Source: Methanolobus psychrophilus R15
GTDB lineage: Archaea > Halobacteriota > Methanosarcinia > Methanosarcinales > Methanosarcinaceae
Direction of reading: 5' to 3'
NCBI GenBank assembly: GCA_000306725.1
Contig: CP003083.1
Span: 2,108,001 to 2,172,000, forward strand
Length of the DNA stretch: 64,000 nt
Shown: positions 1 through 9,166 of the stretch, in pieces
Position numbering within the stretch: the first letter of the stretch is position 1
Layout: each line of letters begins with the position of its first letter
The notes under the pieces: generated by a model
What the model was told of the DNA's origin: nothing
Database searches by the model: none
What the model saw: only the letters and a program-made list of their open reading frames with translations
Translations under genes and position numbers: made by a program

Positions 1-138
1 ACGTTCAATATGGGCATGGGTTTTGTCATCATCCTCCCGCCGGAGCAGGCAGAGAAAGCAGCTTCCATGACCGGCGGTAAAATAGTGGGCAGGATAGTGG
101 AAAGTGGTATAAAGGTTTCCGGCCTAGTTATTGTATAG
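1..138 (+). CDS. purM: Phosphoribosylformylglycinamidine cyclo-ligase, C-terminal end (partial)
   Basis: The window opens inside a reading frame that ends at TAG 136-138. The 45 visible residues begin TFNMGMGFVIILPPEQ, which matches the C-terminal FNMGxGM(V/F) signature of AIR synthetase. This enzyme closes the imidazole ring of 5-aminoimidazole ribonucleotide with ATP in purine synthesis. The N-terminal and ATP-binding parts lie outside the window. The next ORF starts four bases after the stop, so the two are probably co-transcribed. The call rests on this short C-terminal signature only. Confidence 0.75.
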   Translation, partial: TFNMGMGFVIILPPEQAEKAASMTGGKIVGRIVESGIKVSGLVIV

Positions 139-141
139 TCA

Positions 142-435
142 ATGAGGAAGACCATGGCCTGTATCGACGATATCCCCTACGAGATAATGCTTAAAGGCAC
201 TACACCTGCGGAAAGCGAAGCCTTCATCCGGGCGAGATGCGATGAGGTTTACCATGTTGAGGGAGGATACACCATCCGTGGTGTCATGCTCAAAGGCGCT
301 TCTCTTCCAATAGGCGTTAAAGGGGAAGAGATTCTTTTTGTGTACATAAAACCCTGCTTCGGACTCTTTGTCCTCAGGCTTCCTGGTGCTGCTGATGAGA
401 TCGCAAAGCTGCATTCCAAATTCAAAAAGAAGTAA
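142..435 (+). CDS. Conserved small hypothetical protein downstream of purM
   Basis: A 97-residue soluble protein begins at ATG 142, three bases after the purM stop, so translation is probably coupled. It contains two cysteines near the start and middle (MACIDD, RARCDE) and ends in a basic tail, SKFKKK. I do not recognise a named family. The alternating beta and alpha pattern and lack of membrane segments suggest a small cytoplasmic alpha/beta protein. The antisense ORFs over this gene were judged shadows because this frame continues the operon with a proper start. Confidence 0.6.
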   Translation: MRKTMACIDDIPYEIMLKGTTPAESEAFIRARCDEVYHVEGGYTIRGVMLKGASLPIGVKGEEILFVYIKPCFGLFVLRLPGAADEIAKLHSKFKKK

Positions 436-456
436 CCCTGCAGTTGCATGCCGCTC

Positions 457-1020
457 TCAGAGCCTTGCGCTTTTTGATCTTTCTACCATCCATCTTAGGA
501 AATTCCCTGAAGGAAATTCGTGAATGGTTGTTGCAATGACCATGCCTTCTCCTATTTTTTTGGATACCATCAAAGCATTCCTGTCTTTGTCCGTGAGAAG
601 TACTTCTCCCTGTACATCCGTGAAATAACCATCAAACTCCACCTGACCCAACTCATCGACTATACATTGGATGTTGTGCTCATCGGTTTTAACTACATCT
701 GCAGACATCTGTTTTTGTATATATTTGAGTTCCATAGGAAGCCAGTTAAATTCATATCCGTCTACCATTGGCCCGAAGATCAGCAAGGTCCCTCCTTTCT
801 CCACAAATTTTGCAATCTGTTTTTTATTGCGCACAAGACCGTTCAGGATCTTTGTATAATTCTGATTTGCAAAGCCCGTAGGTACGACCAGGCATCTGCA
901 TGGCGGCAGGAAAGGAGTGCCAATGCTTTCTGCGCTTATTCTCTGGCACTTTATGCCATGTTCAGCGAAAAGCTTCTCAAAAAGAAGAGGATTGTCCCAG
1001 AGCAGCATCACATCTGTCAT
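457..1020 (-). CDS. Hypothetical protein with a glutamine-amidotransferase-like fold
   Basis: This 187-residue protein converges on the purM operon. Its sequence alternates strands and helices with the motifs RCLVVPTGFANQ, FVEKGGTLLIFGPM and GEGMVIATTIHEFPSGNFLRWM. This resembles the class I glutamine amidotransferase-like fold used by ThuA/DUF4159-type proteins, which often read 'GGxLvifGp' and 'GkGrvvat..Hp'. There is no obvious catalytic GxCxG nucleophile, so amidotransferase activity is not supported. A short hairpin, GCTC-TGA-GAGC, has the stop codon in its loop, but no strong T-tract follows it. Confidence 0.6.
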   Translation of the reverse strand: MTDVMLLWDNPLLFEKLFAEHGIKCQRISAESIGTPFLPPCRCLVVPTGFANQNYTKILNGLVRNKKQIAKFVEKGGTLLIFGPMVDGYEFNWLPMELKYIQKQMSADVVKTDEHNIQCIVDELGQVEFDGYFTDVQGEVLLTDKDRNALMVSKKIGEGMVIATTIHEFPSGNFLRWMVERSKSARL

Positions 1021-1101
1021 GTGGTGACAATATAATCTGCTGATTTAATTCTTTTTCCAGTGCTGTGGCTAAAGGCTGCAGGGGACGAAAAAGAAAAAGG
1101 G

Positions 1102-1122
1102 AGCTGGTGGTTTAAACCAGCT
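1102..1122 (-). terminator. Hairpin terminator embedding the mtrH stop codon
   Basis: Seven-base arms AGCTGGT (1102-1108) and ACCAGCT (1116-1122) flank a seven-base loop. The mtrH stop TAA (1112-1114) lies in that loop. On the minus strand the hairpin is followed at once by CCCTTTTTCTTTTTCG, a U-rich tract. It closes the mtr operon. Confidence 0.65.
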
Positions 1123-2068
1123 TGAAGATGGGGTGGTTGGGGTCCTTTATCTCGATGCCAAGTTCCTTTGCGGTCTCAGCCATCATGATATCGACCATTG
1201 CTGTTGCAGGGAACACCTTGTCAGTGTTCTCTATAGGTCCGAAGAGCTGGAAGTTTGAACCGAGCACCTGTGGCACAAGGTTTGTTCCAATGTCTGCGGG
1301 CATATAGATTGCCTGCTTCTCTTCCTTTGTCTCGAACTTCTTCTTGTAGTTCTTCATCCAGTCCCATGCGGATGCCATGTTGTGGTATCCCCCGCCAACA
1401 GGCAGACCGAAGTGGCCCTTGATGGCTATGACTGACCTCATGGATGCTCCTGCACCGGCTCCAAGGGGAGTTGCTGCAACGTCCACAAGGGGCTTTGTGA
1501 TGCCACATTCCCTTGCGATCTCAAGCATACCCTTGCTCTGTCCGGTGCCGCCTGTCTCGAGGATCTCCAGTTTTCCTTTTACGCTGGGGTCGGTTGCATT
1601 GAATGCGAGGACGATGGAACAGTTGATGTCACTGTTCTTGATAGCTTCTATTTCGTCTGCATGGACACTGGCGTTGATGGAGTTGTAGATGGCCCTCTTG
1701 GCAACGCCGATCTCAGTCACATACTCTGCTGCAGCTGCGCGTACTTCTCCAGCTGAGGAGTCAATCAGGAATGGTGTTTTGTCATCAAGCTCAACAAACC
1801 AGTCGATGTATTTCTTGATGGCTTCAGGTGTCTCGCCCACTATCTGGTTGACATAAGGGTTACCTGTGACGCTTCCCATCTCGACGATACCGCTCCATAG
1901 CTTTTCTGCTGCGGCCTTGTCGAAAATACCCTTATCCTCGTCAGTCACGATCTTATGCCTGTTATAGAACATCGTCCCTACAAGCACTGTCGGATATTCG
2001 CCGGGCTGTCCACCGAACTTGACGCCTCCGACTTCGAATACTTCTTGCTTCTTGTCAAATCTGAACAT
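1112..2068 (-). CDS. mtrH: Tetrahydrosarcinapterin S-methyltransferase subunit H
   Basis: MtrH is the peripheral subunit that transfers the methyl group from N5-methyl-tetrahydrosarcinapterin to the cobamide held by MtrA. The 318-residue protein matches the family's usual length and begins MFRFDKKQEVFEVGG after a GAGGT ribosome binding site. It has the TIM-barrel character of pterin-binding methyltransferases, with conserved blocks such as PFLIDSSAGEVRAAA, YNSINASVHADEI and TPLGAGAGASMRSV. It has no membrane segment. It is the last gene of the operon and ends in a hairpin terminator. Confidence 0.97.
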   Translation of the reverse strand: MFRFDKKQEVFEVGGVKFGGQPGEYPTVLVGTMFYNRHKIVTDEDKGIFDKAAAEKLWSGIVEMGSVTGNPYVNQIVGETPEAIKKYIDWFVELDDKTPFLIDSSAGEVRAAAAEYVTEIGVAKRAIYNSINASVHADEIEAIKNSDINCSIVLAFNATDPSVKGKLEILETGGTGQSKGMLEIARECGITKPLVDVAATPLGAGAGASMRSVIAIKGHFGLPVGGGYHNMASAWDWMKNYKKKFETKEEKQAIYMPADIGTNLVPQVLGSNFQLFGPIENTDKVFPATAMVDIMMAETAKELGIEIKDPNHPIFKLV

Positions 2069-2087
2069 ATGAATAACCTCTTATCAT

Positions 2088-2336
2088 TTAGATGCTGATT
2101 CCTAGACTTGCCAGGTATGGTGCTATGAACAGAACGTACAACAGGAATATGATTATCCCGGTCACTGCTCCGTACAATATGCCTATGTCTCTACCTACTT
2201 TCTTACCAATGCGCTGTGAGATCTCACTGTTTACGAACTCGACCTTTTCATCTATCTTATTGAGTCTTTCGAGCACAGTACTGAAATCTGCAGGATCAAC
2301 TACCACGCTTGGTATTTTGTCACTTGCATTGCTCAT
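2088..2336 (-). CDS. mtrG: Tetrahydrosarcinapterin S-methyltransferase subunit G
   Basis: MtrG is a small single-span subunit of the Mtr membrane complex. The 82-residue protein has a soluble N-terminal helix (TVLERLNKIDEKVEFVNSE) and one hydrophobic segment near residues 55-75. It starts at ATG 2336, one base after the mtrF stop, with a GGTGAT ribosome binding site inside mtrF. The gene order F-G-H is the standard end of this operon. Confidence 0.95.
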   Translation of the reverse strand: MSNASDKIPSVVVDPADFSTVLERLNKIDEKVEFVNSEISQRIGKKVGRDIGILYGAVTGIIIFLLYVLFIAPYLASLGISI

Positions 2337-2337
2337 C

Positions 2338-2565
2338 TCAGATCACCTGCCAGATAAACATCGGAAGTATGATGGCCATGAACAATACAAAGACAAAACC
2401 GGCGATAAATCCGGAAATACCTGTTGCGGACACTCCTGAATCCAGCTTCTGGTTCCTTGCTATGAGCTGAGCTCTGTAGCGAATATCCTCTATAACTGCT
2501 TCAATGGATCCCATCTGCGGGCTGATGACCGTCGGAACTCCTTTTCCATATTCTTCTTCTGCCAT
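2338..2565 (-). CDS. mtrF: Tetrahydrosarcinapterin S-methyltransferase subunit F
   Basis: MtrF is a small stalk-and-anchor subunit of the Na+-translocating complex. The 75-residue protein has a cytoplasmic N-terminal part containing [27 protein letters not shown], a stretch that also recurs in related form in MtrA, followed by a C-terminal membrane helix (residues about 48-70). It begins at ATG 2565, five bases after the mtrA stop. Confidence 0.95.
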   Translation of the reverse strand: MAEEEYGKGVPTVISPQMGSIEAVIEDIRYRAQLIARNQKLDSGVSATGISGFIAGFVFVLFMAIILPMFIWQVI

Positions 2566-2570
2566 GTCAA

Positions 2571-3296
2571 TTACCTCCCGAACAATAACATTCCAAGCAG
2601 TGTCAGAGTGATGGCAAGACCTATCATTATTCCTTCAACCTTGCCTGCATGCACACCGGAGTGGAACTTGTTCAGGTTACCGATGTACATCATTTCCCTG
2701 TTGATGTCCAATATCCTGTTCCTGATGGTTGCCATCTCGGCAGCCATTGGTTTAAGTCCGCCTGCCTCTGCGCCTTCCTCTTCACTGCCTCCGCCAACTT
2801 CAACGACCATGGGATCTGCATCAAAGGCTCCAGGGTCCTTTGCCGCATATTCCTTGATCTTGGCAACTATGGCATTCATATCTTCAGTACCGATGAAATC
2901 TATACATTCCACCTGTTCCTGGAACCTCTTAATGATTGCCTCGGTAAGGTTCTCAATGTATGGGATCGCACCAGTTGCGCCGACAATCCTGTTGTCCTTC
3001 ACTCCGCCGCGATGCAGGGCTAGCATTGCCTGTCCGGTGATGTGTCCCTTTACTTCGGCTCCAGTAACTATCAGGTACCTTATGTTCGGGTTTGAGATAA
3101 TGTGTGCAACGACCTTCTCAATACCCAGGTTCTCTGTCTTACAGGGACCTGTAATGGCGGCACCGGCCTCCAGCTGGGCTCCGGATGCAAGGTGGGAGCC
3201 ACAGGTAATCACAGCTACACAGTTCTTGATGTTGCCTACATCATACTCTCCTTTGAGTATTGGCCAGTCAGGAGCTGCTTCTCTTTTTGTAACCAT
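2571..3296 (-). CDS. mtrA: Tetrahydrosarcinapterin S-methyltransferase subunit A (corrinoid subunit)
   Basis: MtrA carries the cobamide cofactor that receives the methyl group and passes it to coenzyme M. I chose ATG 3296 ([18 protein letters not shown]), because it follows GGAGG at good spacing and matches known MtrA N-termini; a longer start at 3317 would overlap mtrB. The 241-residue protein has the cobalt-ligating histidine in [12 protein letters not shown] (His85 here, His84 in the family numbering), an acidic linker ([10 protein letters not shown]) near residue 174 and a single C-terminal membrane helix. Confidence 0.97.
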   Translation of the reverse strand: MVTKREAAPDWPILKGEYDVGNIKNCVAVITCGSHLASGAQLEAGAAITGPCKTENLGIEKVVAHIISNPNIRYLIVTGAEVKGHITGQAMLALHRGGVKDNRIVGATGAIPYIENLTEAIIKRFQEQVECIDFIGTEDMNAIVAKIKEYAAKDPGAFDADPMVVEVGGGSEEEGAEAGGLKPMAAEMATIRNRILDINREMMYIGNLNKFHSGVHAGKVEGIMIGLAITLTLLGMLLFGR

Positions 3297-3297
3297 T

Positions 3298-3612
3298 TTA
3301 TATGCCTCCGAGTGCACTCATCACAAGCAGCAGCAGTCCGGCGACTCCCAGGCCAACTACGATTCCGTAGAAGGCATTGCCATAGAAACCTGCCTGCATG
3401 GAAGTGTTCTCACGTCCTGCAAATGAGCTGAGCAATGGCTTGTTGGGCGAAAGGGAGTTTACAAGATCGTCTGCTATCTTATCCAGTTCATCAAGCTGTA
3501 CCATGACGGGATCCATGGAATATGATATGATGTCCTCTCTCTCTGCAGCGAGCAAAGAGGTGAGGGGATCCAATACAAGATGTGCCTCTGGGGCTACATG
3601 AATCATGCTCAT
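3298..3612 (-). CDS. mtrB: Tetrahydrosarcinapterin S-methyltransferase subunit B
   Basis: MtrB is a small subunit with a hydrophilic N-terminal domain and one C-terminal transmembrane helix (residues about 84-102). The 104-residue protein begins [16 protein letters not shown] after AAGGAGG, and its ATG overlaps the mtrC TGA (ATGA). Length and position between mtrC and mtrA match the family. Confidence 0.95.
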   Translation of the reverse strand: MSMIHVAPEAHLVLDPLTSLLAAEREDIISYSMDPVMVQLDELDKIADDLVNSLSPNKPLLSSFAGRENTSMQAGFYGNAFYGIVVGLGVAGLLLLVMSALGGI

Positions 3613-4454
3613 TCCAGTTCCTCCTTAGAAGGGAGAAGCCCTGCACCTGTTACCATATATGCATCTCTCTTTACAAGCTTGTAGAACCCGCTAAAGGAAA
3701 CGTACCATATAGCGACTCCTATAAGGATTGTAAGGGACCCGGACGCAAACGGGGTAATAGTAGCGACTATTCCTGCAATTATCATTGCAATAGCACCTTT
3801 CTCAAAAGCACATGCAAGTGTACGGTCCTGTTTCTCATCAGGTCCGAGGTTTGCATTGTAGGGGTGCAGAATTGCAAGACCGCCTGCAATGAAGATAACT
3901 GCTATGTATCCAGTTGTCATGACTCCGCTTGCGACTCCCTGGGCGACGACCACGCCGTTGACTACCTCGTCAAAGAACATGAATGTCCCGATCATAGAAG
4001 TGCTGAGGCCGACAATGGTTATGGCACCCGCTGCTGCAATTTCGGTCATGGACTGCACCATGATGGGAATGCCCATGTTGAGTACCTTGTTTGCTAGAAT
4101 ACCTACTACTAGTCCTATCAGGGAAGCAAAGACCAGTGCGACCACAGGTCCGGCTATTCCGCCAACAGCAAGTCCGAATGTTGATGCAATTATACCAATA
4201 CCAAGAGCGAGCATGCCTATTGAAGGTACTCCGGTACCCAGGCCGTAATTTGCGACTCGCCTGACTGCTGCAGCGCCCCATACAATACCGCATATTGCAC
4301 CAAGGGCACCTAAGAATGACATGTAGGGTCCTACCATGTCAACAAGGAAATACGCTCCATATATTCCTAAAAGGCCTCCTACTATTCCGAAGGCGATTAT
4401 GTTATTCTGGGGAATTGCCGCATGGGCTCCTCCGCCTCCTCCGCCTGCTGACAT
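3609..4454 (-). CDS. mtrC: Tetrahydrosarcinapterin S-methyltransferase subunit C
   Basis: MtrC is one of three multi-span subunits thought to form the sodium path of the complex. The start at ATG 4454 ([16 protein letters not shown]) is preceded by GGAGGT seven bases upstream and sits just after the mtrD stop; the longer start at 4469 would overlap mtrD. The 281-residue protein has about seven to eight hydrophobic segments rich in glycine and alanine. The overlap with mtrB (ATGA) indicates coupled translation. Confidence 0.95.
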   Translation of the reverse strand: MSAGGGGGGAHAAIPQNNIIAFGIVGGLLGIYGAYFLVDMVGPYMSFLGALGAICGIVWGAAAVRRVANYGLGTGVPSIGMLALGIGIIASTFGLAVGGIAGPVVALVFASLIGLVVGILANKVLNMGIPIMVQSMTEIAAAGAITIVGLSTSMIGTFMFFDEVVNGVVVAQGVASGVMTTGYIAVIFIAGGLAILHPYNANLGPDEKQDRTLACAFEKGAIAMIIAGIVATITPFASGSLTILIGVAIWYVSFSGFYKLVKRDAYMVTGAGLLPSKEELE

Positions 4455-4455
4455 T

Positions 4456-5175
4456 TTACATACCTCCAATTGCTACTACACCCATGATGGCAGCTAAGAA
4501 TGTTGCAACAAAGGATGCAAGCACAGCTTTTGGGAATCTCTTGAACTTGGGGTCATGGAAACCTTCGATGGTTCCTCCTATGTTATATGAGGGTATGACC
4601 GCATTAACGAAGAAAAGGCCAATTGCGAAAATGCTTGCAATTCCTATGAAGTCTGCCTCAGGAAGCCCGTTCTCAATGCTGAGCAGGGAATAATATATCA
4701 GGGATCCTCCCAATCCTCCAAGTGCAGCACCGATTATGCCACTTATGAAGGATGCTGTCGGTATTGCGTGACCCTCTGTACCCTGGGATACATAAAGGTC
4801 CTGTCTGTCCTTGGTTATCGGGTCATACTTGACCTTTGCAGATGCTGCCGGGCAACCTACACCATAAACATACATCCATTGTCCGACAAGCATTGTAACA
4901 GATATCATTATCATGGCGCCGACAGTTCCTGATGCAAGTATAAGTCCCATGCTGTCAGTGACATTCATCATGAAGCCTGCTGTTACAAGACCTGTAAGGC
5001 CTGCTCCAGCAGCAAGTTGAACTGTACCTGTGCCTACTCCTGTTGCCTGTGCCATAGCTGCCGGGGCTCCACCTACAGGTATTAAGTGGACACCCAATGA
5101 AATAAGTACACCACCGAGGGTAATTAAAAGTATATTAATAATATCTTCTGCTATAATTCCTACAATATCTATCAA
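4456..5175 (-). CDS. mtrD: Tetrahydrosarcinapterin S-methyltransferase subunit D
   Basis: MtrD is a polytopic membrane subunit, 239 residues long, with about six hydrophobic segments and the conserved block [21 protein letters not shown]. Its start is a TTG codon at 5175 that overlaps the mtrE stop (TTGA). It is placed there because the first residues, MIDIVG, align with known MtrD starts, and GGTGGCAGC precedes it. Together with MtrC and MtrE it builds the sodium-translocating core. Confidence 0.94.
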   Translation of the reverse strand: MIDIVGIIAEDIINILLITLGGVLISLGVHLIPVGGAPAAMAQATGVGTGTVQLAAGAGLTGLVTAGFMMNVTDSMGLILASGTVGAMIMISVTMLVGQWMYVYGVGCPAASAKVKYDPITKDRQDLYVSQGTEGHAIPTASFISGIIGAALGGLGGSLIYYSLLSIENGLPEADFIGIASIFAIGLFFVNAVIPSYNIGGTIEGFHDPKFKRFPKAVLASFVATFLAAIMGVVAIGGM

Positions 5176-6083
5176 GCTGCCACCTCTGCTTCCTCATCTT
5201 TCTTATAAGGCCCAAATGCATTACGAGCAGCCACTTCGATCTTCCTGTTCCATATAGCCAGCAACAGTACAATGACAACACCTGCTATGATGGATTCCCA
5301 TCCAAGGGTTTCATTGATCGAAGGATCGAATACTACAGTTATCCATCCGCTGAGGAACACGACCATACCGAAGGCTATTCCTGTGGCAGGTCCTCCGAAC
5401 TTGGCACAGAACCATGAGTTATCGATACCGTTCCTGATACCGGATTCTGCTTTCCTCACAATGTTTCCAGAGTTGGCGGCGTTCAGTCCTGATCCGAACT
5501 CCACATTCTGGAATTCACGCTCTGCACCATAGTGGACGTCACCTGTGGAAGATCCTATCGCACCGACAGTGATTCCCCAAATGAATGCCAGCAGTGGCAG
5601 TGAGAACGGGTGTCCCATAACGGTTGTCATAAGATACGATATAACAAGTATACAGAACGTAGTAATGAATGCATATCCCATAATTACAGGGGTGTGTGAT
5701 TGTACGATGTCAAGATAAAGTGGCTGTTTGAAACGTTTTTGGCTTGCTATTCTACCAAAATAACCTGTGACTGAATAAGTACCATGTACAGCTGCTCCGA
5801 CAATGGCTCCTACGGCCAGTGCCAGGATAACAGATGCGCCGGTGCTCATCAGAACAGCAGCAACAGTTCCGCCGATAGCACACATAAGTGCATTCGATGG
5901 TGGTTCGCCAGAAATAGCTTTGTTATAGATCCTGTGTGGATACATCATCTGGGGCGCTAATTGCACTTGGGAGTTCGGGTTACTCTGGGACCCTACATCA
6001 GATTCAAGGTCCTCCGAGGCACCAGCAATAGTTGCTGCGGCTCCGATCAGTGCCATTACGCCCATACTTGTGAGCGGTTCCAT
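5172..6083 (-). CDS. mtrE: Tetrahydrosarcinapterin S-methyltransferase subunit E
   Basis: MtrE is the first gene of the operon and a multi-span membrane subunit of 303 residues. It has a signature region [20 protein letters not shown] near residue 40 and ends in a charged tail ([10 protein letters not shown]). It starts at ATG 6083, seven bases after a perfect AAGGAGGA ribosome binding site at 6091-6098. In the complex it takes part in coupling methyl transfer to CoM with export of Na+. Confidence 0.96.
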   Translation of the reverse strand: MEPLTSMGVMALIGAAATIAGASEDLESDVGSQSNPNSQVQLAPQMMYPHRIYNKAISGEPPSNALMCAIGGTVAAVLMSTGASVILALAVGAIVGAAVHGTYSVTGYFGRIASQKRFKQPLYLDIVQSHTPVIMGYAFITTFCILVISYLMTTVMGHPFSLPLLAFIWGITVGAIGSSTGDVHYGAEREFQNVEFGSGLNAANSGNIVRKAESGIRNGIDNSWFCAKFGGPATGIAFGMVVFLSGWITVVFDPSINETLGWESIIAGVVIVLLLAIWNRKIEVAARNAFGPYKKDEEAEVAA

Positions 6084-6338
6084 TCACATTTCCTCCTTTT
6101 TATTTTATCATTCTTAAGGGTAAATAACACCAGAGATACAACACTATCTGTTCTATCTCCTATCATAATTGATATGGCGTAAACTAACGTCAGGTGGTTT
6201 GCATTATATTAAATACTTATTAAACCTTTCGAATGAAATCTTATGAAAAACCCTTGTAACCTATTAAAATAGCATATTAATGGGGATACAAAAAATATAA
6301 TTTTCCATCTATATAATATTTTGACTACTTAACTCGTA
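6084..6338 (-). promoter_or_regulatory. Leader and promoter region of the mtr operon
   Basis: This 255-base gap has no ORF. It holds the AAGGAGG site for mtrE at 6091-6098 and is AT-rich further upstream. On the minus strand TTTAATATAATG (about 6202-6214) is a candidate TATA box, which would give a leader of roughly 100 bases. A second AT-rich stretch lies near 6290-6320. The position of the transcription start is inferred, not shown. Confidence 0.45.
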
Positions 6339-6725
6339 TCATTCCCGCCGGTCAAAGTTAAGTATATATATATCCGGTCTTGGCATTTTACCGCTGCTAC
6401 GGGCAAAATCCATGTAACATCTGCTGCATAGCAGGCGGGAGTTGAGGGAAGCTATTTCTGCGGTGCCGGGCACAAGTCTTGCAAAAAGGAATGATGGCTC
6501 TATTTCCAGATCTAAAGATGCGGCTTTAAGGTATTCTCTGATGTGCTCTTCAAATATCTCAAGGTCGTCAGCCTGGAGTCCCCTTGTATTGATCGTAATA
6601 CCGCAGCATCCGCAGGGAAGTGCAAAGATATCCTCCTCGATGAGGAAAACAGGCTTGGCAAGAATGTTCCTTAATTTATTCTCAAGCTGCCCACGGTTTT
6701 TTGATAGTCTGTCTGTTATTTTCAT
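6339..6725 (-). CDS. Small cysteine-containing protein coupled to the U32 peptidase-like gene
   Basis: The start at 6725 (MKITDRLSKN) is chosen because its ATG overlaps the stop of the upstream gene as ATGA; a longer frame to 6770 would run back into that gene. The 128-residue protein has the cysteine motifs LPCGCCGITI (about residue 38) and LLCSRCYMDFARSSGK (about residue 98), which could bind a metal or an iron-sulfur cluster. I do not recognise the family. Tight coupling suggests it works with the U32-like protein. Confidence 0.7.
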   Translation of the reverse strand: MKITDRLSKNRGQLENKLRNILAKPVFLIEEDIFALPCGCCGITINTRGLQADDLEIFEEHIREYLKAASLDLEIEPSFLFARLVPGTAEIASLNSRLLCSRCYMDFARSSGKMPRPDIYILNFDRRE

Positions 6726-7753
6726 ATACTTCTCTCCGCATTCAGGGGCTGAAGCAGCTGTTGCGCACACCCGGAAGAGTATACCTGTACAACCCTCTCA
6801 GTGAGCCTTTTGCAATATCCGCACCTGATGCATACCTTATCGCAGCGCTTCCATTGGGAAATAGCGCCTTCCAGTTCCTTGTTAGGTATGTAGAACAGGT
6901 CCCTTATATCCTTAGGGCAGTCAAGCAGGTCCATCAGATTGCCATCGTAGTGCCTTCCTGCATATGCTCTGACGTTGTTCAGTATCCAGTTGGGGAAATG
7001 TGTCCTTCCGCCGATCTTGAACGTATCCGTTATATGTTCGTACTCCTTGAGATCCTCAGGCCTTATCCAGGGTGATTTAATGAGCTGCTGAGGGTCGTTG
7101 ATCCTGAGTGAGAGGCACTTGTAATAATAGTAATCGTCAAGGACGTTCAGTTTCGGGCCAGGACCGTTGGCATGTGAGAAGAAGTTGAAGTGTGCGTACC
7201 TGAAAGGGCACTGGTATAGACATCCTTCATTCACCAGAAGCTTCAGTCCGCAGGAGACTGATTCTTTGATGGCTTCAAGCTTTTGGAAGTCCCTGTTGAC
7301 CGCAGGATCTATAACAATAGTGTCTGCGCCCAGTTCCTCGTAGAACACTGCTTTCTGCGGCGAGTCCACGAAGGAAAGCACTGATACTACTACTTCCATG
7401 TCATATTCTCTTGAGAGCATCTCTACAAAATAAGGCTCTGCAACTGTAATGGAATCAATGCCTGATTTATTGAGCTGGTCGAAGTACCAGTTGATCTTAT
7501 TGAAACCCTGAGGAGTCAGGTGCTGTCCGCCCATGCATGAACTGTTGAGGACCACTTCCATCTTGACGCCCTTTTCGTGCGCATACTCGGTCTGCTCCCG
7601 TATCTCCTCAAGTCCTGGCGCGCTTAGGTTTGTCCTCCCGGTTCCAACATAGTCGGGGGCTCCGGCCATATACACAGCATAGATATCTTCCGGACAAGCT
7701 AAAAGGTCCTGAAGTCCTTCCATATGCCCTGCGTGCGGTACGTAAAGTTTCAT
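6722..7753 (-). CDS. U32 family peptidase-like protein
   Basis: The 343-residue protein has the TIM-barrel-like pattern of the U32 family. It contains the family-type block LLVNEGCLYQCPFRYAHFN around residue 192 and a later cysteine cluster, CDKVCIRCGYCKRL, near residue 310. In better-known members (for example UbiU/UbiV) such cysteines bind an iron-sulfur cluster and the proteins act in hydroxylation or modification rather than proteolysis. The substrate here is unknown. It starts at ATG 7753 and diverges from the TIM-barrel isomerase gene. Confidence 0.75.
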   Translation of the reverse strand: MKLYVPHAGHMEGLQDLLACPEDIYAVYMAGAPDYVGTGRTNLSAPGLEEIREQTEYAHEKGVKMEVVLNSSCMGGQHLTPQGFNKINWYFDQLNKSGIDSITVAEPYFVEMLSREYDMEVVVSVLSFVDSPQKAVFYEELGADTIVIDPAVNRDFQKLEAIKESVSCGLKLLVNEGCLYQCPFRYAHFNFFSHANGPGPKLNVLDDYYYYKCLSLRINDPQQLIKSPWIRPEDLKEYEHITDTFKIGGRTHFPNWILNNVRAYAGRHYDGNLMDLLDCPKDIRDLFYIPNKELEGAISQWKRCDKVCIRCGYCKRLTERVVQVYSSGCAQQLLQPLNAERSI

Positions 7754-7838
7754 TGCTTGCTGGTAAGCCTGAGTTAAGATAAGTATTTTGGTATGAGAAG
7801 GCCAAAACTATATCATGTTTCAGCTGTCTTTTTATGGT

Positions 7839-8651
7839 ATGATACTTGGCGCCTCATCCTTCGCAGGCAGTTTTTCACAGATAGCATCAGAAGTGGAATC
7901 CATAGAACTCTACATTCCCAAGATGGGACTTTACAGCAATGCGATACTCCGGAATGATCTTCTTGACAAGATAATCGATGAGCTGTCGACAATTGATCTG
8001 TACACTTCCCTGCATGCACCTTATTTTGCCGCCTCGCCTACTTATCCGCAGGATGTTCTGGTGGACACCGGGGACATGGATGATGTTGCTTTCCGGCTTA
8101 TCCGGGAATCCATAGAGATTGCAGGCAGGCTTGGTTCGCGTGCTGTGGTGCTGCATCCGGGAAGAGTAAATGGCAATCGTGAGAAATCTTTCTCTTCAAT
8201 GGTCGGCAATCTCCGCTCACTCGCCCAAACAGCAGAAGAGCATGGAGTAATGCTGGGTCTTGAGAACAAAGAAGGTACGTATCAGGGCAATTTATGCACT
8301 GGCTGTGCAGAGCTGATAAGAGCGATCGAGGAAGTCAATTCTGATAATCTGTGTATAACTTTCGATATAGGACACGCCAATCTTACGTGCGGGGGCAATA
8401 TGGTGAAGCTGCGCGAGTTCGCAGGTGCCATAGCTCCGTATGTAGTGCATGTACACGTACATGATAACAGGGGCATATGGCTGGAGCATTACGATGGTGA
8501 CGAGCACCTGGCACCGGGAAAAGGGATAATAGACTATAGTGTCCTCAACGAACTGACAGGCTACAGAGGCATCTACAACATGGAAGTGTTTTCCATGGAA
8601 GATGTGGTGAAAGGCAGGGAAACAATCCTTAGTGCTATCCGCATACCTTAG
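7839..8651 (+). CDS. Sugar phosphate isomerase/epimerase-like TIM-barrel protein
   Basis: The protein (270 residues from ATG 7839) belongs to the xylose isomerase-like/endonuclease IV-like TIM-barrel superfamily. Motifs seen are SLHAPYFA, RAVVLHPGRV, GLENKEG, ITFDIGHANL, VVHVHVHDNRG and DEHLAPGKGIIDY, which supply the usual His, Glu and Asp metal ligands. A start at 7815 is also open, but a TATA-like CTATATCAT at about 7808-7816 would place transcription near 7836, favouring 7839. Its substrate is not known. The TAG stop overlaps the UspA stop on the other strand. Confidence 0.8.
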   Translation: MILGASSFAGSFSQIASEVESIELYIPKMGLYSNAILRNDLLDKIIDELSTIDLYTSLHAPYFAASPTYPQDVLVDTGDMDDVAFRLIRESIEIAGRLGSRAVVLHPGRVNGNREKSFSSMVGNLRSLAQTAEEHGVMLGLENKEGTYQGNLCTGCAELIRAIEEVNSDNLCITFDIGHANLTCGGNMVKLREFAGAIAPYVVHVHVHDNRGIWLEHYDGDEHLAPGKGIIDYSVLNELTGYRGIYNMEVFSMEDVVKGRETILSAIRIP

Positions 8652-9070
8652 GTATCTGCTGCTCCATTGTAGTTGGGAGGCACCACAAGCACCAGCACAT
8701 CGGATAACTGCAATACTTTTTCAGTTACAGTGCCTACAAATTTCTTGATGCCGCTCTTCCCCTGCGTACCCATCACTATCCTGTCCACGTTGCGCTCTTT
8801 TGCCACCTCTACTATTTTTTCAGGGGCACTGCCATCCATTATGATCGTTTCGATGAGTTCTTCCTGGCATCCCATGTTCATGAGTGTGTCCTTGATGGCC
8901 TGAAGTGCATTTTCAGCACCTTCATTGCGCCATGTTTTCCTGGAAATGCCCTTGTCAGGCACTACATGGAGGACTATTAACTGGTAGTCGTGTTTAATTG
9001 CGATCTTAGCTGCAACCTTTGCAGCGTTCTCCGCATATGCCGAACCATCTGTTGGTATCAAGATTTTCAT
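8648..9070 (-). CDS. Universal stress protein UspA family
   Basis: The 140-residue protein begins MKILIPTDGSAYAENA and ends with the nucleotide-binding signature GTQGKSGIKKFVGTVTEKVL, followed by a hydrophobic strand. This is the G-2x-G-9x-G(S/T) pattern of ATP-binding UspA proteins. A longer frame reaches 9154, but ATG 9070 starts at the family's usual first residue and lies about 26 bases from a TATA-like TATTTAATATTTG, so it may be leaderless. The stop codon overlaps the stop of the convergent isomerase gene at 8648-8651. Confidence 0.92.
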   Translation of the reverse strand: MKILIPTDGSAYAENAAKVAAKIAIKHDYQLIVLHVVPDKGISRKTWRNEGAENALQAIKDTLMNMGCQEELIETIIMDGSAPEKIVEVAKERNVDRIVMGTQGKSGIKKFVGTVTEKVLQLSDVLVLVVPPNYNGAADT

Positions 9071-9166
9071 TATTTGGGGATATGTCACGCAAATATTAAA
9101 TATTTGGGTTTGTAATGTATGTATTATACTGGCTGCAATACAGTTTATGATCAAGGAAGTGCAAAG

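Noticed and set aside
2608-3426. 272-residue antisense ORF over mtrA and mtrB
   Set aside because: It opposes two well-supported mtr genes and shows no domain of its own.
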